Source: Rudaea sp. (lineage in GTDB: Bacteria > Pseudomonadota > Gammaproteobacteria > Xanthomonadales > Rhodanobacteraceae). Taken from it: DNA of 8,954 nucleotides. Location: the NCBI GenBank assembly GCA_025934455.1, contig JAICYA010000058.1, positions 1 through 8,954 of the forward strand, given 5' to 3'. Shown here one piece after another: positions 1 through 6,610 of this stretch. Positions within the stretch are counted from its first letter, which is position 1, and each line of letters starts with the position of its first letter. Under the pieces are notes generated by a model, which saw nothing but the letters and a program-made list of their open reading frames with translations, made no database searches and was not told the origin of the DNA. The translations under genes and the position numbers were made by a program.

Positions 1-717
1 GCCTTGGCGGTGCTGATCACGACCTGGCTGCTTGCGACACCCTTCACGATCAGGTTCGCCCGCCTGGTCCAGAACGTCGGCAAGGTCATGGTCGGGCCGC
101 TCAAGGGCGCGGCCGAAACGTGGAACCCGACGACCCAGTACACGGAACGTGACATCTCGCCGCATTTCTGGGCCAACGGCACGCTGCCTGAATCCGACGC
201 GTTCAAGGCGCTCGAGAAGGACGGATTCGTGAACTATCGTCTGCACGTCGATGGCCTCGTCGAGAATCCGCGGGAGTTCTCTTATGCCGAACTCAAGGCG
301 ATGCCCAAACAGGAGCAGATCACGGAACATTTCTGCATCCAGGGGTGGTCGGGCGTCGCCAAGTGGGGCGGCGTGCCGATGCGCCACATCCTCGACATCG
401 TGAAGCCGATGCCCGAGGCCCACTACGCCGTCTTCTACTCGTTCGCCGAGGGCGCCGACCGCGGCATCTACTACGACGTCCACAACCTGCGCAACATGCG
501 GCACGCGCTGACCATCCTCGCCTACGAAATGAACGGGGCGGCGCTGCCGCTGATCCACGGTGCGCCGCTGCGGCTGCGCTGCGAGAACGAGCTGGGCTTC
601 AAGATGGTCAAGTGGATCCAGGCCATCGAGTTCGTGCACGACTACGCGCATCTCGGTTCCGGCCAGGGCGGCTACAACGAGGACCACGAGTTCTATGGAA
701 ACCGCATGTCGATCTGA
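1..717 (+). CDS. Membrane-anchored molybdopterin-dependent oxidoreductase, sulfite oxidase/YedY fold (5' end missing)
   Basis: The reading frame is open from base 1, so the true start lies outside the window. Counting from the TTG at base 4, residues 1-16 are hydrophobic and look like the end of a membrane helix. They are followed by a basic stretch (R17, R20, K27, K34) and then the molybdopterin domain. Family hallmarks visible are the SPHFWANG-LP entry motif (52-62), HFCIQGWSG (109-117) with Cys111 as the expected molybdenum ligand, the HGAPLRL motif (185-191), and GFKMVKWIQAIEF (198-210), which closes the domain. From family knowledge, such a domain behind a membrane segment is usually the C-terminal half of a cytochrome b561-like fusion that exchanges electrons with quinone; that half is not visible here. 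The substrate is unknown. It is 53 bases upstream of the DUF2231 gene and probably in the same operon. Fold assignment is firm; the specific reaction is open. Confidence 0.88.
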   Translation, partial: ALAVLITTWLLATPFTIRFARLVQNVGKVMVGPLKGAAETWNPTTQYTERDISPHFWANGTLPESDAFKALEKDGFVNYRLHVDGLVENPREFSYAELKAMPKQEQITEHFCIQGWSGVAKWGGVPMRHILDIVKPMPEAHYAVFYSFAEGADRGIYYDVHNLRNMRHALTILAYEMNGAALPLIHGAPLRLRCENELGFKMVKWIQAIEFVHDYAHLGSGQGGYNEDHEFYGNRMSI

Positions 718-756
718 CCGCGCCACGTCACGCGGCAGCGATGCTTTCGTCGATAC

Positions 757-763
757 AAGGAGA
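757..763 (+). promoter_or_regulatory. Shine-Dalgarno for the DUF2231 gene
   Basis: AAGGAGA ends 7 bases before the ATG at 771. It fixes the start of a gene whose frame stays open far upstream (to 345) as a shadow of the preceding oxidoreductase gene. Confidence 0.75.
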
Positions 764-770
764 CAACCCC

Positions 771-1223
771 ATGCAAACCCCGGCAAGCATTTTCAAACAC
801 CCGATCCATCCGATGCTGATCGTGTTCCCGATCGGCTTGTGGATTTTTTCCCTCGCCTGCGACCTGATCCATGTGTCCGGCGTGCCGGGCGCATGGAGCA
901 TCGTCGCCTTCTACAGCATGATCGGCGGCCTGATCGGCGCGCTGTGCGCAGCGGTGCCGGGATTCATCGACCTGCTCTTCTACAAGGGCGGCGCGCCGCG
1001 GGTGAAGAAAATCGCACTGACCCACATGACGATCAATCTGATTGTCGTCGTGCTGTACGCGATCAATATCGGATTGCGCGCCAGCGGTTTCCCCGGGCCG
1101 GGCGCGGCCTTCAGTATCCCGATCCTGCTCTCGATCATCGGCGTGATCCTGCTGTTCGTTTCCGGCTGGCTCGGCGGCCAGATGGTGCACGTCTATGGCG
1201 TCGGCGTCGAAGGACGCGACTGA
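771..1223 (+). CDS. DUF2231 family four-helix membrane protein
   Basis: This 150-residue integral membrane protein matches the DUF2231 pattern: the N-terminal HPIHPMLIVFPIGLW (10-24), helices at about 15-34, 42-68, 86-104 and 113-134, and the terminal SGWLGGQMVHVYGVGV (131-146). His10, His13, His34, His85 and His140 lie at or near membrane boundaries and could serve as heme or metal ligands, but that is inference. The family has no settled function; from memory, some members are fused or adjacent to redox domains. The start at 771 is set by the AAGGAGA ribosome binding site and by the shift from arginine-rich shadow sequence to a plausible N-terminus. It sits between the molybdopterin oxidoreductase and the GMC oxidoreductase, so a role as membrane electron-transfer partner or anchor for one of them is the simplest reading. 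Confidence 0.88.
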   Translation: MQTPASIFKHPIHPMLIVFPIGLWIFSLACDLIHVSGVPGAWSIVAFYSMIGGLIGALCAAVPGFIDLLFYKGGAPRVKKIALTHMTINLIVVVLYAINIGLRASGFPGPGAAFSIPILLSIIGVILLFVSGWLGGQMVHVYGVGVEGRD

Positions 1224-1278
1224 CGGGCGCGCACGCTGGATGAGGTACAAGAATGATTTCTGTCACAGCACAGCCAGC

Positions 1279-1294
1279 GGGAAGCAAGGGCATG
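1279..1294 (+). promoter_or_regulatory. Ribosome binding site and start codon chosen for the full-length GMC gene
   Basis: GGGAAG (1279-1284) lies 7 bases before ATG 1292. The stretch GGGAAGCAAGGGC just before the ATG is nearly the same as AGGAGCAAGGGA before the ATG of the truncated paralogue at 5724, so the two genes share their start region. An alternative ATG at 1253, preceded by GAGGT (1242-1246, spacing 6), would add 13 residues with no counterpart in the paralogue. Confidence 0.5.
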
Positions 1295-2857
1295 CCCGAC
1301 CACCATTACGACCTCATCGTGATCGGTTCCGGACCCGGCGGTGCCGCGCTGGCGCTGCGGCTTGCGCCGACCGGCAAACGCATCCTGATCCTCGAGCGCG
1401 GGAATTTCATCGAGCGGTCGATCGACAACTGGAGCCCGAAGAAGGTTTTCATCGACCACGTCTATCAGGCCGACGAGACCTGGTATGACAAGAACGGAAA
1501 GGCGTTCCATCCGGGACTGCACTATTTCGTCGGCGGCAATTCCAAGATGTACGGCGCGGCGCTGTTTCGCCTGCGCGAACGAGATTTCGAAACGCTGCAG
1601 CACGCCGACGGTGTATCGCCCGAGTGGCCGCTGAAGTACGACGTGTTCGCGCCGTATTACGACGAAGCAGAAAAGCTCTTCCATGTGCACGGCGCAGCCG
1701 GCGAGGATCCGACCGAGCCTCACCGCAATGGTCCGTACCCGTATCCGCCGGTGTCGCACGAGCCGCGCATGCAGGAACTCTCCGACACCTTCGCGCGCCA
1801 CGGCCTGCACCCGTTCCACCTGCCGCTCGGCATCCTGCTGGATGAGCAAGACGGCAAGGTCTCGCCGACCAGCCCGTGCATCCGCAATCCCTATTTCGAC
1901 GGTTACCCGTGCCTCACCAACGGCAAGGCCGACGCCGAGGTGATCTGCATCGACCCGCTGCTGGCTGCACACCCGAACGTGACGCTGCTGACCGGCGCGT
2001 ACGTGTCGCGCCTCGACACCGATGCCTCGGGACGCGTGGTGAACGTCGTGCAGGTGGAGCGCAGCGGCGTTAAGGAAACGCATGCCGCCGACATCGTGGT
2101 AGTCGCTTGCGGCGCGCTGTCATCCGCATTGCTGCTGCTGCGCTCGGCCAGCGACAAACACCCGCACGGCCTCGCCAATGGCTCGGATCAGGTCGGCCGC
2201 AACTACATCCGTCACAACCAGTCGGTGCTGATGGCGATCACCCGCGAACCCAACGACACCGTGTTCCAGAAAACCGTGGCGGTGAGCGATTTCTACTTCG
2301 GCGACGACGATTGGGACTATCCGCTCGGCCTGATCCAGATGTGCGGCAAATCGCACCCTGACACGATCCGCGGCGAAACGCTGCCGGCGTGGCTGGAATG
2401 GCTGCCCGAGCAGCCGTTCGAATATCTCGCGCACCATTCGCTGGACTTCTGGCTGTCCAGCGAGGACCTGCCGCGTCCGGAAAACCGTATCCGTTATGAC
2501 GGCGGCCGGGTCGTGGTCGAGCAGACCGACAACAACATGGGAGCGCACCGCAGGCTGCGCGCGAAACTGGGGGCACTGCTGGAACCGATCGGCGCGCACC
2601 CGCACCTGCTCGAGCGCAAGCTGTACCTGGGCAAGGACATCCAGATCGGGGGCACCGCGCACCAGGCCGGCACCGCGCGCTTCGGCACCGATCCGGAGAC
2701 GTCCGTGCTGGATCTCGACTGCAAGGCGCACGAACTCGACAATTTGTACGTCGTCGACGCGAGTTTCTTTCCCTCGATCGGCGCGGTGAACCCGACCTTG
2801 ACGATCATCGCCAACGCCCTGCGCGTCGCCGACCGGATCGCCGAGCGGATGAAGTGA
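1292..2857 (+). CDS. GMC family FAD-dependent oxidoreductase, full length
   Basis: A 521-residue GMC flavoenzyme (534 if translated from 1253). The Rossmann dinucleotide motif GSGPGG is at 12-17 and the acidic ribose-binding residue at Glu35 (LERG). The second FAD motif VGGNSKMYGAALFRLRERDF is at 80-99. The C-terminal catalytic block has GGTAHQAGTARFG with His457, and VNPTLTIIANALR with Asn500, the His/Asn pair used by cholesterol oxidase and pyranose 2-oxidase. From family knowledge these enzymes oxidise an alcohol or sugar hydroxyl and reduce FAD. SKMY replaces the STHW motif of pyranose 2-oxidase, so covalent histidyl-FAD is not expected. There is no signal peptide, which suggests a cytoplasmic enzyme. 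It lies between the DUF2231 and YihY genes, and a broken paralogue starts the second operon next to a lactonase gene. That context favours a sugar or polyol dehydrogenase, but the substrate cannot be read. Confidence 0.93.
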   Translation: MPDHHYDLIVIGSGPGGAALALRLAPTGKRILILERGNFIERSIDNWSPKKVFIDHVYQADETWYDKNGKAFHPGLHYFVGGNSKMYGAALFRLRERDFETLQHADGVSPEWPLKYDVFAPYYDEAEKLFHVHGAAGEDPTEPHRNGPYPYPPVSHEPRMQELSDTFARHGLHPFHLPLGILLDEQDGKVSPTSPCIRNPYFDGYPCLTNGKADAEVICIDPLLAAHPNVTLLTGAYVSRLDTDASGRVVNVVQVERSGVKETHAADIVVVACGALSSALLLLRSASDKHPHGLANGSDQVGRNYIRHNQSVLMAITREPNDTVFQKTVAVSDFYFGDDDWDYPLGLIQMCGKSHPDTIRGETLPAWLEWLPEQPFEYLAHHSLDFWLSSEDLPRPENRIRYDGGRVVVEQTDNNMGAHRRLRAKLGALLEPIGAHPHLLERKLYLGKDIQIGGTAHQAGTARFGTDPETSVLDLDCKAHELDNLYVVDASFFPSIGAVNPTLTIIANALRVADRIAERMK

Positions 2858-2867
2858 CACTGCGCCG

Positions 2868-3788
2868 ATGGTCGGAATGCACGCGTCAGGACAAAGGGAC
2901 CCAGATCGCGACGCACCCGCGCGGTACCCGTGGCAGATTCCGCTGCGCGGATGGCTGGACATTGCACGGCGCATCAGTCACGAGATCTTCCGCGATCACG
3001 TGTTCATTGCCTCCTCCGGCGTGGCCTTCCTGGCGCTGTTCGCCCTGCTGCCCATGCTGACGGCACTGATCTCGGTGTATGGTTTGGTGAGTTCACCCCA
3101 GCAGCTCTCGGACCAGCTGCAATCGCTATCTTCCGTGGCGCCGCACAGTTTGATCCACGCGCTGCGCAGTGCCATGCACGGCATCGCCGGTGATTCCGGA
3201 CTCAAGCTGGGATTCGGCATCGCGCTCAGTATCGTTGTCGCCGTATGGGTGGCGGTGCGCGGCGTACTTGGCATCATCAGCGCGCTCAATATCGTCTACG
3301 AGGTGGAGGAGAAACGCAGCTGGCCAGCACTGCTCGGTACGGCGGTCGCACTGGCGTTCGGCGCGTTGCTCTTCTGGCTGCTGGCGCTTGCCATGATCGT
3401 CGGCGCGCCATTGCTGATCGGCCAGATGTCACCGCACTCCAGCGTGCTGCACATGTTCGCACTGGTCGCGCGCTGGCTGGTGATTGCCGTCGCCGCACTG
3501 GTCAGCATGACGGTGCTCTACCGCTTCGGCCTCAGCCGTCCGCAGCCGCGCTGGGAGTGGCTGAGCGCAGGTTCCTTCGTCGGCACCGCGCTGTGGCTGG
3601 CGGGATCAGCCGGCATGTCGTTCTACGTCTCGCACATGGCGCAATTCGGGAATGTCTACGGCTCGCTGGGCATGGTCATGGTGGTGATGACATGGTTCTT
3701 CCTGACCGCCTTCGTGTTCCTGTTCGGCGCCGAATTCAACGTACAGATGGAGCGGCAGAGACGGCCGACTGCGGGGACCGCGCGGTGA
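2868..3788 (+). CDS. YihY/BrkB family integral membrane protein
   Basis: A 306-residue protein with six predicted membrane helices (about 47-73, 114-141, 155-184, 195-220, 232-254, 264-290). Two YihY/BrkB (UPF0761) signatures are visible: ASSGVAFLALFALLPMLTAL (48-67) and the C-terminal YGSLGMVMVVMTWFFLTAFV (264-283) running into FLFGAEFN (284-291). Older annotation called this family ribonuclease BN, which has been withdrawn; its function is not established, with transport or envelope roles suggested. The start follows the GMC stop by 10 bases, implying cotranscription. No good Shine-Dalgarno precedes ATG 2868, so it may rely on translational coupling; ATG 2877 is an equally possible start. 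The tail after residue 291 is short, basic and unremarkable. A functional link to the redox genes is not evident. Confidence 0.9.
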   Translation: MVGMHASGQRDPDRDAPARYPWQIPLRGWLDIARRISHEIFRDHVFIASSGVAFLALFALLPMLTALISVYGLVSSPQQLSDQLQSLSSVAPHSLIHALRSAMHGIAGDSGLKLGFGIALSIVVAVWVAVRGVLGIISALNIVYEVEEKRSWPALLGTAVALAFGALLFWLLALAMIVGAPLLIGQMSPHSSVLHMFALVARWLVIAVAALVSMTVLYRFGLSRPQPRWEWLSAGSFVGTALWLAGSAGMSFYVSHMAQFGNVYGSLGMVMVVMTWFFLTAFVFLFGAEFNVQMERQRRPTAGTAR

Positions 3789-4184
3789 CCTGCTCAAGCG
3801 GCCGGATTCGCAAAGACGTGCGCAGCGCCGGCCGCGCGCGAAACCGCGATGGATGGGGCTCGCGGGAGACCCCGTGCTGGAGCGCGCCGTCCACATCGGG
3901 TTTTCCGAACCTGAATCGAAACCGGATCGGAATGTCAAAAATGTCTCGTGCAGCCGAAGGTTGTACTCTACTCGCATCGGGAGTTTCCCCTGCGCAAACC
4001 AGCCACGGGACTTCCGGCGAACGGAAGCGCAGCGGCATGGACAGATACGTGGATCCCATTTCGTCCTGGCCAGGCTGGTTCGATCCGCGGGTCGAGCCGA
4101 TGGGCAGCACCATGACCAGGGTTGTCGAGTTGCGCCGTCGACGCTGTCCACCCCCAGCCAAACGGTGACTCCCGGAGGTGCGCG
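3789..4184 (+). other. Gene-free stretch of about 400 bases upstream of the transporter gene
   Basis: No frame here looks coding: the open frames are arginine/serine-rich shadows or run in from neighbouring genes. A less GC-rich patch at 3900-3970 (from TTTTCC to TTGTACTCTACT) is the most likely place for the transporter promoter; TACTCT at 3964-3969 could be a -10 element, but I see no convincing -35. A small perfect hairpin follows at 4011-4027 (CTTCCG, loop GCGAA, CGGAAG) and would lie in the 5' leader. There is no T-run, so it is not an intrinsic terminator for the operon on the left. Confidence 0.5.
4173..4179 (+). promoter_or_regulatory. Shine-Dalgarno that fixes the transporter start
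   Basis: CGGAGGT ends 5 bases before ATG 4185. The frame is also open upstream to ATG 4122, but that extension is polar and lacks such a site, so 4185 is preferred. Confidence 0.75.
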
Positions 4185-5378
4185 ATGGCTGGCGCTGATC
4201 GCTCACCGATGACGCGGCCCGAGTTCACCAAGCGCGCGGCGATCGTGGCAGTGGTCGCGGTGTTGATCGTGGGTGCGGCCGCGTTTGTCTGGGCGGTCAG
4301 CCAGGCATTGCTGGTGCTGTTTGCCGCGATCCTGTTCGCAGTATTGCTGGACGGCATGGCCCGGGTGGCGGTGCGCTGGCTCCGGCTACCCCGCCCGCTG
4401 GCGTTGCTGCTCGCGATTCTGGTCATCATCGCCTGTATCGGCGGCATTTTCGTCTTCGGCGGTTTTCGTGTCGCGAGCGAGGCGCCGGCGCTGCGCAGCA
4501 GCCTGCAACAGTCGATCCAAAGCATCCAGCATGAACTGCCCGGCGCAGGCGTTGCGCACAAGTTGCACCAGATTGGCATCGGCTCGGGCAAGCCCGGTCA
4601 GGGTTCATCGTCGACAGCCGGAGCGCTTGATCTTGCCGCGATCTTCGGCCACGTCCGGGGCTATCTTTCGAGCTCGGCCGAGATGGTGGCCGACCTGTTC
4701 ATCGTCGTCGTCGCCGGCATCTATTTCGCCATCGGCCCTGGTTTCTACATCGACATGTCCCTGAAACTGGTGCCTGAGCGCCGGCGCGAGCGCCTGCGCG
4801 CGGTCGCGCGGGAAGTGGGTCACGGATTGCGGCGCTGGATGCTCGGTGTTTTCGTCTCCATGCTGGCCGTGGGCATCCTGACCGGCATCGGGCTGACGCT
4901 GTTGCACGTGCCGCTAGCCGGATTGCTCGCGATCATCGCGGGCGTCATGACCTTCATCCCCTACCTTGGCACCATCATTGCGATGGTGCCCGCGTTGCTC
5001 GTCGCGCTGCTGGTCGGTCCGGTCACCGTCCTGTATGTGTTGTTGCTGTACCTGTTCGCGCATGCGCTGGAAGGCTACCTGATCACGCCGCTGGTCCAAT
5101 CGCAAACCGTGCGCCTCGCACCCGGCTGGCTGGTCGTATCCGAGTTGGTCGGTGGCCTAGCCGCCGGCATCTTCGGGGTGCTGATCGCAGCGCCGCTGCT
5201 GGTGACGCTCACCATCATCGTGCAATTACTTTACGTGCAGGACGTGCTCGGCGACAGCACGCGGACCCTGGGCGAATCCAGCGAGAAGTTCCGGGTGCGC
5301 AAGCTCATTGCCGCGCTGCGCATGCGCGCAGCACGACGACACGGTGGCGATCCTGGCAGCGGCGACGGCTCCCATTGA
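4185..5378 (+). CDS. AI-2E family (PerM/TqsA-like) transporter
   Basis: A 397-residue membrane protein with the AI-2E family layout. There is an N-terminal helix cluster (about 17-37, 40-58, 70-93), a soluble section with a Gly/Ser-rich linker (about 95-165, including GSGKPGQGSSSTAG at 133-146), then helices at about 166-188, 218-240, 243-278, 280-297 and 312-350. Family signatures are FIPYLGTIIAMVPA (257-270) and EGYLITPLVQSQTVRLAPGW (296-315). Members export small molecules: TqsA exports the autoinducer AI-2, and related proteins work as ion antiporters. No luxS is in the window, so quorum sensing should not be assumed. The C-terminal tail from 352 is hydrophilic and basic, then Gly-rich. 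It stands alone between two gene-free stretches, probably as its own transcription unit. Confidence 0.9.
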   Translation: MAGADRSPMTRPEFTKRAAIVAVVAVLIVGAAAFVWAVSQALLVLFAAILFAVLLDGMARVAVRWLRLPRPLALLLAILVIIACIGGIFVFGGFRVASEAPALRSSLQQSIQSIQHELPGAGVAHKLHQIGIGSGKPGQGSSSTAGALDLAAIFGHVRGYLSSSAEMVADLFIVVVAGIYFAIGPGFYIDMSLKLVPERRRERLRAVAREVGHGLRRWMLGVFVSMLAVGILTGIGLTLLHVPLAGLLAIIAGVMTFIPYLGTIIAMVPALLVALLVGPVTVLYVLLLYLFAHALEGYLITPLVQSQTVRLAPGWLVVSELVGGLAAGIFGVLIAAPLLVTLTIIVQLLYVQDVLGDSTRTLGESSEKFRVRKLIAALRMRAARRHGGDPGSGDGSH

Positions 5379-5470
5379 ATGCGGTGCGCCGCCCGGCGTG
5401 GCGGGTGTCGCGCGACGGGATCGGCACGGCGCTCGAGGTTTTCTCCCTCGGCCGGCAGCGTGCACCGCAT
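5379..5470. repeat. Inverted repeat immediately after the transporter stop
   Basis: ATGCGGTGC (5379-5387) and GCACCGCAT (5462-5470) are perfect 9-base inverted arms. With one G-U and one more C-G pair the stem extends to 11 (5379-5389 with 5460-5470) around a 70-base GC-rich interior that contains its own small hairpin (CGAGG/CCTCG). It starts directly after the stop codon. There is no T-run, so if it affects termination it would be factor-dependent or act as an mRNA 3' structure. Confidence 0.4.
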
Positions 5471-5655
5471 GTCCATATCACGGTGCAATTGCATCGGTGT
5501 CGTTAGCGATGATCGCCGCGCTGCATTTCTGTGTCGACCGCCTGTATCGCCCGCGGCTCGCGCAGGCGATGGTCGAGCTGCCTGGTCTGTCCGGCGCGGT
5601 ACGAACGGATGGTTTCAACTCGTATCGCAGAGGGCACGCGTGACATCACGTTGAC
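5379..5655 (+). other. Gene-free stretch between the transporter and the right operon
   Basis: No confident gene. Two short frames show some protein-like composition: codons 5384-5503 (ending with HVHITVQLHRCR and a stop at 5504) and 5509-5640 (MIAALHFCVDRLYRPRLAQA onward). They are in different frames and I recognise neither; they could be decayed gene debris. The first 92 bases form a long-range inverted repeat (see the repeat entry). Confidence 0.45.
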
Positions 5656-5683
5656 CTGACCTACACGTCTGTCGTCGTACAAT
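5656..5683 (+). promoter_or_regulatory. Probable sigma70-type promoter of the right operon
   Basis: CTGACC (5656-5661) and TACAAT (5678-5683) are separated by 16 bases. The -10 matches the consensus TATAAT at five of six bases and sits in the only AT-richer patch of the neighbourhood, about 40 bases upstream of ATG 5724. A TTGACC at 5651-5656 matches the -35 better but its 21-base spacing is too long. If real, this promoter drives the GMC remnant, doxX, cupin and lactonase genes. Confidence 0.45.
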
Positions 5684-5723
5684 CAGCATTTGCGTCGCAC
5701 GCGGCCCAGCAAGGAGCAAGGGA

Positions 5724-6083
5724 ATGCGCGGCAACCATTGCGACCTGATCGTGATCGGTTCGGGCCCCGGCGGTGCCACGCTGGCGCACAGGCTGGCGTC
5801 TTCCGGCAAGAAGATCCTGATGCTCGAACGCGGCGGCTGCCTGCCCCGCTCGCCCGCCAACTGGAATGCAGGAAAGGCTTTCGTCGAGGGCGCTTGTCAG
5901 ACCAGTGAAAGCTGGTACGACAAGGACAGCAAGGCCTTCCACCTCGGCCTGCACCACTGCGTCGGCGGCAATTCCAAGGTGTACGGCGCCACGCTGTTCC
6001 GACTGCGCGAGCGCGGCTTCGTACCGAAGAGTGTGGTCATCTCACACGGCCCGGTCGATGTTCCCGGCGAAGGTTCGGAGTAG
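5724..6083 (+). pseudogene. Truncated second GMC oxidoreductase (N-terminal FAD-binding remnant)
   Basis: The 119-codon frame aligns without gaps to residues 1-99 of the GMC protein encoded at 1292-2857, with 63 of 99 identical by my count. It retains the dinucleotide motif GSGPGG (12-17), LERG and VGGNSKVYGATLFRLRERGF. After Phe99 the similarity ends: a 20-residue unrelated tail leads to TAG at 6081. The substrate-binding domain and the catalytic His/Asn block are absent, so it cannot work as an oxidoreductase alone. The ribosome binding site AAGGAG (5711-5716, spacing 7) and an upstream promoter are intact, so the short protein may still be made. The stop TAG lies inside the Shine-Dalgarno of doxX, as expected for an original operon gene. 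That points to an internal deletion that left the operon junction in place, although an assembly misjoin is also possible. Four aromatic residues of the paralogue are Cys here (residues 6, 39, 58, 79). Confidence 0.8.
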
Positions 6084-6087
6084 GAGG
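6081..6087 (+). promoter_or_regulatory. Shine-Dalgarno overlapping a stop codon; selects the GTG start of doxX
   Basis: TAGGAGG combines the TAG stop of the GMC remnant with a near-perfect ribosome binding site, 7 bases before GTG 6095. The ATG at 6093, in another frame, meets a stop after ten codons, so GTG is the working start. Confidence 0.7.
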
Positions 6088-6094
6088 CTGCCAT

Positions 6095-6610
6095 GTGGCT
6101 GACCTTTACCTCATTCCGATCGTGATCCGCGTGTGCCTGGTGGTGCTGTTTCCGTTCAGTGCACTGGACAAGATCGTGTTCTGGAAAGATGCCTTGAAGC
6201 AGGCCAACGATACGTTCCTGCCCAAAAGCATCGGGCCTTCGATGGTGGTCGCCGCGATCGTGGTGGAAACCGTTGCGCCGCTCTGCATCGTGTTCGGCTG
6301 GCACGACCGCATCGCGGCGCTGGTCCTCGCGCTGTTCTGTGTGGTCAGCGCGTTCCTCTACCACCCGTTCTGGAAGTTCGCCGATTTCTGGAAATCCGGC
6401 AACAGCGAAGGGCGCGGTCACTTCTGGGATTTCCTGAAGAATTTCGGACTGGTCGGCGGGTTGCTGCTGGTGGTGTTCGCGACGCAGCTCGCGCCCACCG
6501 GTGTGATCGCGCGCCGCCCCTTGTCCTCGACCGCGGTATACACGCCATCCGGCGCCGCGCCGCCGTCCACGATCCCTGGATGGGAAGCGGGTAGCGACCA
6601 TGACCACTGA
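6095..6610 (+). CDS. DoxX family membrane protein
   Basis: A 171-residue protein from GTG 6095 with four predicted helices (about 5-25, 49-68, 72-90, 114-133), the usual DoxX size and topology. Family-like segments are IRVCLVVLFPFSALDKIVFW (11-30), ETVAPLCIVFGWHDRIAALV (58-77), and FWDFLKNFGLVGGLLLVVFA (110-129). The DoxX name comes from a subunit of the Acidianus thiosulfate:quinone oxidoreductase; bacterial relatives are widespread, mostly uncharacterised, and often sit beside redox enzymes. The C-terminal 35 residues (from about 135) are Pro/Ser/Ala-rich and look disordered. Its end overlaps the cupin start by 11 bases, indicating translational coupling. Lying between a GMC remnant and a lactonase gene, it could connect cytoplasmic oxidation to the membrane quinone pool; that is inference. 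Confidence 0.85.
   Translation: MADLYLIPIVIRVCLVVLFPFSALDKIVFWKDALKQANDTFLPKSIGPSMVVAAIVVETVAPLCIVFGWHDRIAALVLALFCVVSAFLYHPFWKFADFWKSGNSEGRGHFWDFLKNFGLVGGLLLVVFATQLAPTGVIARRPLSSTAVYTPSGAAPPSTIPGWEAGSDHDH

Noticed and set aside
718..735. CCGCG/CGCGG hairpin between the first two genes as a terminator
   Set aside because: Only a 5-base stem with an 8-base loop, no T-run, and placed inside an apparent operon.
345..770. Upstream extension of the DUF2231 frame (292 codons from 345)
   Set aside because: It is an Arg/Pro/Ala-rich shadow of the molybdopterin oxidoreductase gene. The ribosome binding site and family N-terminus place the start at 771.
1193..2974. Long minus-strand frames opposite the GMC gene (284-296 codons)
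   Set aside because: They are antisense shadows common in high-GC genes, rich in Arg, Val and His, with no recognisable motif. The + strand has complete GMC motifs.
4066..4075. CCTGGCCAGG-type palindrome in the transporter upstream region as an operator
   Set aside because: A single short GC-rich palindrome is expected by chance; there is no second copy or known consensus.
3245..4168. 307-codon + frame overlapping the YihY gene and the following gap
   Set aside because: Arg-rich composition and out-of-frame overlap with a clear membrane protein; no domain recognised.
4122..4184. Earlier ATG for the AI-2E transporter
   Set aside because: The extra 21 residues are polar and lack family similarity, and a strong Shine-Dalgarno precedes ATG 4185.
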